This document shows positions 23,281 through 32,699 of a DNA stretch of 64,000 nt, one piece after another. The notes below the pieces were generated by a model. The model did no database searches, was not told where the DNA came from, and saw only the letters and a list, made by a program, of their open reading frames with translations. Position 1 is the first letter of the stretch, and the number at the start of each line of letters is the position of its first letter. The stretch comes from Cladopsammia gracilis. Taxonomy: Eukaryota; Cnidaria; Anthozoa; Scleractinia; Dendrophylliidae. The position numbers were made by a program, and so were the translations under genes. Location: positions 62,001 through 126,000 of the forward strand of contig JAJGOT010000932.1 of NCBI GenBank assembly GCA_022457155.1. Direction: 5' to 3'.

Positions 23281-23380
23281 CTTCACATGTCAAGCATTTA
23301 ATGTACATAGACGTTTCAACCATTCGGACTCCCTCTGATAAAAATTAAAACTACTTAAATACTTGGAACATTTTTTTTTT
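23065..23380. repeat. TA microsatellites with embedded inverted repeat
   Basis: Long (TA)n tracts at 23,091-23,116, 23,140-23,185 and 23,225-23,278. TAACATCACATTGTGTGAAA and its inverted copy flank the first tract. Confidence 0.9.
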
Positions 23381-23394
23381 TTTTAAAAAAAGGT

Positions 23395-25487
23395 CTTATA
23401 TAGCGGGCAAGTTTATAAACAACAGCGATCGACTCAGCTCGACTTCCATGTTTGATGTTTGTTTGGTGTGCTGACAGAAGGAACTATAAAAAGCCACATC
23501 AACTACAGGTAATGATGATTTAACCATTTCTTGTATACTTTAGCTGTGAATTTTTGTAAGACATACTGTCCTCGCTGCAGTTCGTTCAGACGTTTCGCTG
23601 CTATGGTAGCCATGTGTTTGTTCATTTTGTCTTGATTCTGAATTGAACTTTTTAAGACATGAAACACCTGTAACAAAACATTCTATGCCATTTTACTGTG
23701 TTTTAATTTGTGTAGTCTCATCTCTGTCCAGTTCTTTACGTAGACGGAAGCTCTTCATAGAAACTCTCAAATTGGGGTGACCCGAAAAAACTGACGCCGG
23801 TCCATGGACCCCCTGTATGGACTAGGTCCATGGACTGCTTACACACCGGTCCACGGACCACCCCTAACAGACCACCTCTACGGACCACCCCCCAAAAGAG
23901 ACAACAATTATAAATAAGCTGAAAGCGTCGACTTACCGGATGTTAGGATAGTTCACTCGTGTCAGCAACCGTTATGCTTCATAGATTTAACAAGATTTAA
24001 CAGACTCGAGGTCAAACTTGGGTGCAAATTCATTACACATTGCCATTTCCTTCGCCGTGGCAAGGTATGGAGGAAGACCGGAGTGCCTTGAAAATGACCG
24101 ATAACTATTTTCTATTTGTGCCTTCTTTCCCTCCACCATTTTTTTCAGCCCAATCTCTCGTGGGTTTATAAACTCGTCCCAGGCTTCACAAATTAGAGTA
24201 CCAAATTGGTCAGCGGAATTACAAATATTAACAAGCCTGGTAAATACTGTATTTCCTCGAATAATAGCCGGGGGCGATTATTTTTTTTGCACCAAAAGGG
24301 GGCGATTATTCGAGGGAAAGCTATTATTTGAGGGAGGCGATTATTTCAAATATTGCTCACTGGAAGTCGTGCCCTAAATATTTGGTTTATTATCCCATTA
24401 AATCAAAAAATAATCACATCAAATAAACTGAACATGGGCTTTTTAAGTGTTTCATAGAAAAACTGTAACAAAACTTATGCTTTTGTAACTATTTTATTTG
24501 AAGTCTCCGTAGATACCACTTCATACTCTTCAGTTATTTGTAATAGCTCTGATGAAATTCTTTGTTTAGTTTCAGGGGGTGGTGGTGGTGGGTGTGGTGG
24601 GGGAAGCACTTTCAAAATATCTTGCACTACTATTTGAGAAGAACAGAAGGAATTGTTCCATGGTACAACACAAACAACAAATGAATAAAAGTGATTACAA
24701 CAATTCTTACCGGTTATTCATGGCTGCCATGAGACAAGAGAGAGCGAGGTGTTGTATTTTTGTGAAGCCTGGGATGAGTTCATGAACCCGGGAGAGATTG
24801 GGCCGAAAAAATGGCAGAGGGAAAGAAAGCACAAATAGAAAATAGTTATCGGTCATTTTCAAGGCAATCCGGTCTTCCTCAACACATTGCCATGGAGAGG
24901 GAAATATGGCAATGTGTGATGAATTTGCACCCAAGTTTGACCTCGAGTCTGTTAAATCTGGTTAAATCTACGAAGCATAACGGTCGCTGACACGAGTGAA
25001 CTACATGTATCCTAACAACCGGTAAGTCAACACTTTCAGCTTATTTATAATTGTTGTCTCTTTTGGGGGGTGGTCCATAGAGGGGTCCGTAGGGGTGGTC
25101 CATGGACCGGTCCGTAAGCAGTCCGTGGACCTGGTCCATACAGGGGGTCCACAGACCGGGGTCAGTTTATTTGGGTCACCCTTCAAATTGTGTACGCTTA
25201 TTAATCTGAGTTAGATTGGCAAAATTTTTCGGCATTTGAAGCTTGTTGTGTCAGAAATGGCACAAGGTAAAATTTAATTGTAAGCCTTTTCACTTAAAAA
25301 AGGTTGTATCTCTCAATGAATTTTTTCTAGAAATTGTGATTTGTTATCAATGTGTTGAGTTATAAAACAGACTTTATAGTGCTCAAGCTTGCACAACATC
25401 GCTTGATTTTAGCCAAATTGGCCTTAACGGCCTCATCGGCTAAGTATCCGGCAATATAGCACTTCAATATTGCACTATAACTGTTAA
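23395..25487. mobile_element. MITE 'X' family copy, split by a later insertion
   Basis: The left piece 23,395-23,774 matches 49,230-49,625 (CATCAACTACAGGTA, TTAGCTGTGAATTTTTGTAA, TCTGAATTGAACTTTTTAAG). The right piece 25,191-25,487 matches 49,626-50,098 (AATGAATTTTTTCTAGAAA, GTGATTTGTTATCAATGTGT, the GCCTCATCGGCTAAGTAT hairpin). The interruption is the 1.4-kb element at 23,775-25,181. Confidence 0.75.
23775..25181. mobile_element. Mutator-like element with about 340-bp inverted repeats
   Basis: The termini are GGGTGACCC / GGGTCACCC. Inverted arms run about 23,775-24,115 and 24,835-25,181: CCATGGACCCCCTGTATGGA, ATTATAAATAAGCTGAAAG, GGTCAAACTTGGGTGCAAAT. The flanks carry CTCAAATTG and TTCAAATTG (8 of 9 identical), a 9-bp duplication. 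Long TIRs plus 9-bp TSD are typical of Mutator-like elements. No transposase frame was found. Confidence 0.75.
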
Positions 25488-25772
25488 ATATTTACCAAAG
25501 CAAATTCCAAGACAATGAAGGTATATTAAAATAATTCAGCCGATCCTGTATATAATTGGGAGTTCAGAAAGTGTCCCCTTAAATACTGGTGGTGGCTCGA
25601 TTAATAGGTATAATACACTGTCACATAGCAAATAAAACTCCGATTTTGTAAACTGGCTGCACTACGTATATACAGGTTCAACTGACACACCTATGTAATT
25701 ATTAATAATAAGGTTAATTATATTTGTTGAATATTCATCTCATTTATTTCGTAAGCTTAATCACTTATCATG

Positions 25773-26254
25773 CTAACATACTGTACCTTCCACAAATCCA
25801 GAACATGGTAAGTATTGAGATTGGAGTGGAGATTTCTTGCACCTCAAAGCACAGAAAAGCTTTCGGTATGTGCATCTCATTACAAGGGCTGCCGTTTCGT
25901 GGCACCAAACAGAGGAAAGAAAGTACGAGTCCTCGATTGCTGCATCAACAACACGATCTCTAACCTCACTCCACTTTATTTGTTCCTGTCTTCGGCGATT
26001 TTCGTGAGCAGTCACCGAATGCTGCTGAAAATCAGCAGTTTCGCCTACATCCTCCACATGACAGTCGTGCAGCGAAGGCAATTCTGTAGCTGATCAGCCG
26101 CAATCTAAGTGGCACAGTCTTAGGACAATGAAATATCTTGTCCTCTCGATCCTCTTCTGTCAATAAACGTCGCTTCAAAAGATTCAGGCTTTAAACGCTT
26201 CATGACCGGGAAAATAATAAACAAACTCCGACACTGCGAAGCTTCGTCCGCCAT
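25773..26254 (-). pseudogene. 5' part of KDZ-like transposase gene, right copy
   Basis: The ATG at 26,254 opens MADEASQCRSLFIIFPVMKR and LKPESFEATFIDRRGSRG, then a stop. A shifted frame continues LHDCHVEDVGETADFQQHSV, RRRQEQIKWSEVRDRVVDAA and IEDSYFLSSVWCHETAALVM. It ends with a Cys-rich cluster, WCH...RC...FCALRC. The basic helix followed by a Cys cluster is like the CxC N-terminus of KDZ transposases. This copy is better preserved than its mirror at 2478-2850. The catalytic KDZ domain is missing from both arms. Confidence 0.45.
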
Positions 26255-26439
26255 TACGGTTTTAGTTTGGCCACATTCTATTCTGAACGATGATTGGTCT
26301 GAATAATAATAATGGGAGCCATTGTCATGTGAGCTGGCACAGATGATCATTTAACCTGGGTGGAACTTAGAAGATATGGGTTTAACCCATTTAGAACCCG
26401 AGATACGGGTGTTGGAACAAGGTTGATTAATGGCGGCCG

Positions 26440-26983
26440 TAAATTCTCGGAAATAAATGTTAAAATAAAATGACTTCTGATGTTCGTAATGGATTGAAAT
26501 TTGGCAAGATGAGTAAGAAAGTCTAATAGCACACGAAAATGTAAAAAAATAAAAAAATCGAAAATTTGATCACGAGGGCACGTTAAATATGATGTTTAAA
26601 TACTATTTGAAATGAACATTCATTACTACGCTTTTTTAAAAATAGCTCATAAATAGTCTATTTAAAAATGTTTGAAGTTGAATTCATATGTCAGAGCTAT
26701 TTGAAAGGCGATTTTAAAATACTAAAACCAGGAGCTGTTTCCAAACAGACTTTAAACAGACTATTTTCTTAGTATTTTGACAGAAAAGCCATTTGTTACA
26801 GGTATGTACGTACACAAAATATATTTAAAGTTAACCTCCCCCTCCATAAGTCAGTAAAACTGTTTTAAACGTATCTGTGACAAACTCACAAAAAAGAATG
26901 AGAGCTATTTCTTTTTAATTGCAGCAATGAAAACGTTTATACACTTTCATAACGAAAACGATTGATATTTATAAATTATTAAT
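26440..26983. other. AT-rich intergenic, nothing recognised
   Basis: No coding pattern, inverted repeat or transposon terminus was found. Confidence 0.5.
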
Positions 26984-27088
26984 AAAATATCCAATATTTC
27001 GAAAGGCACAGCCTTTCTTCTTCAAGGTATTATTATCTGTGAAACCCTATAGAAAAGCGGATTTGCCTTTCGAAATATTGGATATTTT
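26984..27088. repeat. Inverted repeat, 25-bp arms
   Basis: AAAATATCCAATATTTCGAA (continuing AGGCA) at 26,984 is matched inverted at 27,064-27,088. The spacer is about 55 bp. Confidence 0.8.
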
Positions 27089-27367
27089 ACAAATATAGTC
27101 GTTTCGATAAAGTGAATCAGTCTTGCTATATATTTTATCAAATCTTTTCATTATTTTATAGCCGATTCGATCCTTTACTACAGGATCCGGTGCTTCTATT
27201 CGTTATGGTGGTCTTTGCAAATACAGTTCCTTGCTTATCATCATGACAGTATATATATGGAGGCCGAAGTTAATTATCAACGAAATGCAAATACCTGAGT
27301 GACCTCAGCGTATGTTGTATTATATTCTGCTCTATAAAGCTTGTGTTAAGAGTAGCGACGCCTATCG

Positions 27368-27405
27368 CTCGTATATATTTAGCTTACATGTAAGCTATAT
27401 ACGAG
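27368..27405. repeat. Short palindrome
   Basis: CTCGTATATA and TTTAGCTTACAT are followed by GTAAGCTATATACGAG. It is an almost perfect 38-bp palindrome. Confidence 0.7.
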
Positions 27406-28471
27406 AGCATACATTATTTTGTAAACAGACAATTTATGGAGCGCTCCGAAAAGGAAACATTAAGTTATACACGAATGATGATTACAGTTAAGTTTCTTCT
27501 TAAGAATTAAAAGCCATACCTTATATCTGTTTTATGAGCGCCCTCTTATCATGGAATCCTGCACTTTTTCACTTGAAAAACGACGAATTCAGTCCTAAAG
27601 CCTTGTAAAATTCCCGCTCAGTTTGTGTGCATGTTATCGCGCGCTAATCTGGTTCCCAGTGTCCTCTCTATCTAGCGTCACATATCACGTGAGCAGAAAC
27701 AAAAGTCGTTTGAATTTTTTGCGCGGCCATTAGAGCAACCATTTGGAGATTTTGATTTCTGGACGCTGGTTTATCCAAGAATGGGCTTATCGACAATTTA
27801 TCAGCAGAAGAGATGAATATCTGAGACGACAATCTACATCGGGACGTTTCAAATGTGAGTACAATCTTTTTTATTCATATTTTTTAGTCATGCCTGTACG
27901 AAGCTTTGAGGTGGCGTTCGATTGAACGTATTCCGGAATATTAAACAACAGGAAAGCTGTTGTATTATAACCATGTTTTGCCAGATTTACATGTGTTTAG
28001 TGCAAGTGTCTCAACAAACTATAAAGAAAGTGCTGAAGTGTTTATTTTTATTCCGGAATGGGGTTAATCGAACGAAGCCTCTGCGTACGTCAAGCAAACT
28101 CTTATTAACCATGAAAAAAAAAATAGTTTGAAAGTTAACACTTTTATTTACACGCACCTACTAAATTAACACTGATGAAAAGTCTCAAAATAACTCCTCT
28201 CGCTTTCATGGTCATGTATACTACACCTTAAGACATTGGCTCTTACCTCTTTAGAATGTTCACTTATGCCGTTATTTGTTTGCTAACTCAAAAAATAAAA
28301 ACGCTACACTTCCTTTGTCTTTGTTGCAAGATAACTACTGGCCCCATAATTTGTCCTTCAAATAAACCTTACCTTGTTTCGCATTAACGAGATGGCTCTT
28401 AGAGCCCTTTGATGCTCTTTAGCTTGCTCTCGCTCACTTTCCCTTTTCTTTCTCTTTTGTGTGATTTTCAG

Positions 28472-28607
28472 CCTGATCGGGGTCCCCACGTGTACCCAAC
28501 GTACATTTCGCCATTAACCTCGTTCCCAGACGAGGTTCCGCCCTCTGTTGGTTTTGTCATCTCTCCCTGCGTGTTCTTTGAAGCGATCTTGTGGATTTCA
28601 ACGTCGG
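28472..28607 (+). other. Possible internal exon
   Basis: A pyrimidine-rich tract ending TTTTCAG precedes 28,472, and the donor CGG/GTAAGT follows 28,607. The 136-bp interval is open in one frame (PDRGPHVYPTYISPL, then VGFVISPCVFFEAILW). No protein family was recognised. Another donor-like site (AAAT/GTGAGT) is at 27,855. It is also plausible that this is repeat-derived. Confidence 0.25.
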
Positions 28608-28989
28608 GTAAGTTACTTATTTTTCAAATTAGGCGTATTATGCTATTCAAAAACCTTGCAGATAACATTCATCGATGCCCTAAGGAAGTGTGTACTACTA
28701 TAAAGCCACATTTCCGCGCTGTGTTGTTAACCCGCTTGTTTTGTCAGCAAATCGTCGGCATTCGCCGATTTCTTAACCAAATCGTAGTTTATATATTGAA
28801 ATTATGCACATTGCTTTCCATGTTTCATAACTGATGATATTATTTGAAAATCATCGCTCCAGTACCTAAGATCGTCGATATATCAATGGCAATCGTCGCG
28901 ACTTCGATTTTGTCAGATAAACCCATCCATACAGATACACTAGCCATATTGAATATTAAAATCAAAATACAAACTCTGTCATACCATTC

Positions 28990-29275
28990 TTATGACCATG
29001 ATCTGTGGTCGCAAAATATATAACACGCCGATTTTGTAGCTCGGTGATGGCAAATGGCCATGATTTGTAGTCAAACAAACTTAACGAGTGGTGTAGCTCG
29101 GCGCAGAGTTAACCCACCGACCGATTTGTATGTGTAGCTCGGCGATGGCAAATTGACATGATTTGTGGCTCAGTAACAAACTTGCCGAGTCGTGAAGCTC
29201 GGCGACGGCAAATGGCTATAATTGGTGGTCACGAAACAAACTTACCGAGTTGTGCAGCTCGGAGCGATAGCAGCA
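28990..29275. repeat. Degenerate tandem repeat, about 65-75 bp, 4 units
   Basis: Recurring GTAGCTCGGCGATGGCAAAT, CATGATTTGTGGTC and AACAAACTTACCGAGT blocks. Period and sequence drift; no coding consistency. Confidence 0.7.
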
Positions 29276-30413
29276 TGCAACCGTTCCCTGTAGCTCAGTT
29301 TTCATTTAAAGAATCGGATAGCGACATCAGCTCACACAATCATACCTGTCCAGTGGCAAGTTTATTGCTGTATGTCATACACAATCTTCTTTTCAAAAGG
29401 CTTCGATGAATGATTCTCTTTGCTGTGATTATGCTAGTAAGTTATAAAAAAGTGATGCGAATTATGGCAATGGTGTAGAACCAGAAGCCATAGTAGTAGA
29501 TGAGAGTCATTGTTTGACAAAAGCTAAAAAGCATTTTGAGAACTGAAATTCAATGTGTGATAATTTAGTAGTAGTAGTAAGTAGTAAACTTTATTTAAGT
29601 GTCAGGGTATTTAGCTTAATAGCTAATTGTGGACACTGAATAAGTGAAAATAAATATAACTTATGCTAAGATGGGTTTAAAATTTACAATTGTTCACTAT
29701 TTAAATTTTTTGTATTTAAAACGTGATATGAAATAATCGATCAATATACAAGGTCATTAAACTTTTTTAAGGTCAATAAAATTTTTGGTTATAACTCCCA
29801 ATTTGTCTTTCTCGCAGAAAATGTCCTGTTGAACACACTTTACTAATGCTTCATTAGTATTTGTTGTATTGCTGAAATAATTTACATGAGGGCACTGCAA
29901 ATTAGAGACAAACGCTGAGCAAATCAGTTTCTTGATAAACCAGAAAAGCTATACTACTTGCTAAGCCAGTTTTAGGTCGAACAAAGCGACACAAACTTAC
30001 AAACCTTGACAAAATTGTACAGAATGGATGTTTAAACTATAATAAAATGGCAGTGTTAAAAAGGACAATGGACATTCACTCTTGGGAACTTTGCCAGTAC
30101 GTGGAGCATCTTTAGAATTAAACTATTAACCTCTCATAGTCGATCGTAATTTCATATTAGGCGTTTAAGAAGTCAAAAGACGTTGATTGGTAAGCATATA
30201 AGATTTCGCCAGCTAAAATTTTAATGCTTTAGTCTTTATTTTGTCTGAAGAGTCCTCCACTTGTTGATAACAAAAGGTCACTATTAATATGCGTTTTGTT
30301 TGATCATTACAAAGTTGTTGTTGACCATGTTCACCTTACTTTAGAAGTCATTGCGAATTGCCGTTGAGCTGTGTTGCAGCTTAACAGTTTTTGAGCAGTA
30401 AGCAAATAAGCAA
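29276..30413. other. AT-rich intergenic, no gene recognised
   Basis: A TAGTAGTAG run occurs at about 29,566. Only short chance frames are present. Confidence 0.5.
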
Positions 30414-30558
30414 TAGAGTGGTTTTACTTGCCTTGTGAAACACTAACTAACAATTAGTGTGTGATAATCCAAATTAAACAAAAGAAAACAATGAAATTAT
30501 AGTCTAATAGTGCGTACTGTTCTACTAACTATTTCACGGGTTAAGTAAAACCACTCTA
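30414..30558. mobile_element. 145-bp MITE
   Basis: Inverted termini TAGAGTGGTTTTACTT / AAGTAAAACCACTCTA, flanked by AAT on both sides. Terminal AGAGTGRTTTT is shared with the element at 59,658. Confidence 0.75.
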
Positions 30559-31517
30559 ATGAAAGTTTGACAGAGTGGGAAGCGATAAATTCAAGCGAGC
30601 GTGAAAATTTCCCCGTCACCGAATCCAATTCGCGCGGAGTAGTGAGCTTTGTACATGTAGGCTGATCATGTTTGGCGTACAAGCTTTTTCCAAGAATTCA
30701 CAGTTCATTGCATGCTATAGCTTTGCCTTATTAGGAAATACTCGTTTGAGCATGAAGAAAGCACAATGAAATTTGCAATTTTTACATTAAACATCATGAT
30801 TTTTCGATAGTAACAAGCAGTGATAAAACCCATTCACTGACCATTAATACCTAGCGATCATCAGTTTAGTCAGATCAGTTTCGATGAAGTTGCTGAATAG
30901 TTCTTGTACAATAAACACATGTTGCGCACCATTTTACTAAGCAGTCTTCTAATAGATGACATGAAGGACCAATCGCAACGCGCACTATCTTTGTAAACGA
31001 CTCAGTCATGCAAACCAGTCTTGTTTAATTTTACTGCTGACAATAATATACATGTAAATAAGGATCCGTTTATGATTTCTTCCGCCGTCATTTCCCAGCT
31101 GTTGGAGGAGGGAGTTTAGGCCTGAATCCTCGCAAGGGATGATCCTGTGATCGACTTCGGAGGTTCTTGTGCCTTTGTCTTTGGGTGGAATCCTTTTAAA
31201 TCGTGAATGGCCTTCTCCGGAATAGTTATAGAGTTGGGGGTTCGAGACCAATTTTATAAAAATAGTCTCAAACCATCCCAACTCCATAACTAACTATATG
31301 TTAAAAAAAACAAAGTTCGTTTATTTCATTGCGTGACACAATTCTCGGAAACACAGGAAGTCTTTGATTCTTAGAAAAATAGGAAGTTGATGACAACATG
31401 CGCGCGTCTCTGGGTACTTCTTTACAATTTCTTCAAAATAACCATGAACATCTTTCAGTAAATCGTTGACAGACATCCTTCAGTCGCTGGTCGCTTCGTT
31501 CCACTTATGTGAATAAA

Positions 31518-31660
31518 CGGCTAACGCGTTAGCAATAAAAGCTTGAGAAAAATTCCGTGTGAAGATCTAATTGGTTGTTGAAATATGCCAATCACGTCTG
31601 GATTTACATATCAAGTGATTTTAGATAAAACAATGGGAAATATCGCTAACGCGTTAGCCG
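31518..31660. repeat. Inverted repeat of a self-palindrome
   Basis: CGGCTAACGCGTTAGC at 31,518-31,533 and its exact reverse complement at 31,645-31,660. Each arm also contains the palindrome GCTAACGCGTTAGC. Confidence 0.8.
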
Positions 31661-31664
31661 ATTT

Positions 31665-32024
31665 TTAGCCAAGCTTTTCCGCATGATCGTCATGTACTCC
31701 CTTTCTAAAATTGATGATTGATCTGGTATAATTTGAGAATTTTTTAGTCATTTGATTGCTTAACCCTAAAACAGTTGAGACGCAATTTAATGATTGAAAT
31801 TTGCTTATATCAGGCATGAAAAATTCTATACAAATAGTGTAAGAATTTATCTGGATTCTATACATGTTAAATGCAATACGAGATATATATTCATGATTGT
31901 CTTTCATTTTTATCAGTTTCAAATCGTACGCATTTTTGTTAAAATGATGAGGAGATGAATTGTAATTTGCTAAACCAATCACAATAATCCTTTCTTCTGA
32001 ACTTGATTCATCTCCATCTTCCAT
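31665..32024 (-). CDS. Hypothetical 119-codon ORF
   Basis: A true ATG at 32,024 starts an acidic N-terminus (MEDGDESSSEERIIVIGL), and the frame stays open to 31,665. There are no recognised domains or splice context. It lies immediately outside the presumed left end of the Helentron, so it may be a 5' exon of a host gene or chance. Confidence 0.2.
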   Translation of the reverse strand: MEDGDESSSEERIIVIGLANYNSSPHHFNKNAYDLKLIKMKDNHEYISRIAFNMYRIQINSYTICIEFFMPDISKFQSLNCVSTVLGLSNQMTKKFSNYTRSIINFRKGVHDDHAEKLG

Positions 32025-32049
32025 AATATATCGAAAAATGTCTTTTTAA

Positions 32050-32068
32050 GCGATGACGAAGTCATCGC
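32050..32068. repeat. Perfect hairpin near Helentron left end
   Basis: GCGATGAC-GAA-GTCATCGC: 8-bp stem, GAA loop. It is followed by tandem CGGCTGTC at 32,092-32,127. Confidence 0.7.
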
Positions 32069-32699
32069 GTTATTGCCGTCGTGCCGTGATGTCTGTCCGG
32101 CTGTCCTCCGGCTGTCCGGCTGTCCGGATTACACCCGAGAAACATTGGGAACTAGTCTTGGAGGATAAGAAAAACACTGGGAACTAGCTTGGAAGATAAG
32201 GTCACGTGATCACCTCGTCGCAGAGAGTTTGCTTTGCTTCGCCATTTTGTTTTGAAGTGTTGAGGAAAGGTTTGTCTGTCTGTTTCAAATTTTACACCGC
32301 CATGCTTTATTTATCGTGAATATATTTGCGCTCACTTGAAAACAAACAGACACGAAGTGATATACATACATCAGCAGTACATACTCGCACTCACGATAGG
32401 CAAAAGGTCTACACTAAATTATCGACTCTGGGCGCTGTTTCGGAAACGGATCTTTGCCTGTCTCAGATCTAGAAAGAACTTGTCAGAACTGAAGGCCAGA
32501 AATAGCACTGAAATAGCACTGATTTACTTAACTTTACTGATAATCGAGTATCCTACGAGAGTTGTTACCTGAAAACGAAGTGTGCGGTGGTTCACGATCA
32601 GTTGTGTACAGAATATCGGAGCAACTTGGTTGTATCGAAGGAAGATTCAAGCTATTAATAAAGGTGAGCCATCATTACAAGCATATTGTGTATACAGTT

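Larger units (their letters stand above)
20763..26425 (-). repeat. Right arm of the large inverted duplication
   Basis: Mirror partner of 2300-10,309. Insertions private to this arm are: hairpin MITE 22,137-22,260; TA repeats 23,086-23,276; MITE 'X' 23,395-25,487, itself split by a Mutator-like element at 23,775-25,181. Segment 22,330-22,848 is continuous here, whereas the left arm is split by about 3 kb of insertions. Confidence 0.8.

Noticed and set aside
31200..31260. tRNA-like GGTTCGAGACC
   Set aside because: No acceptor, D or anticodon stems around it.
32562..32699. Helentron ORF start at 32,562
   Set aside because: The codon there is TTG; the first ATG in frame is 32,700, still upstream of the 2A motif.
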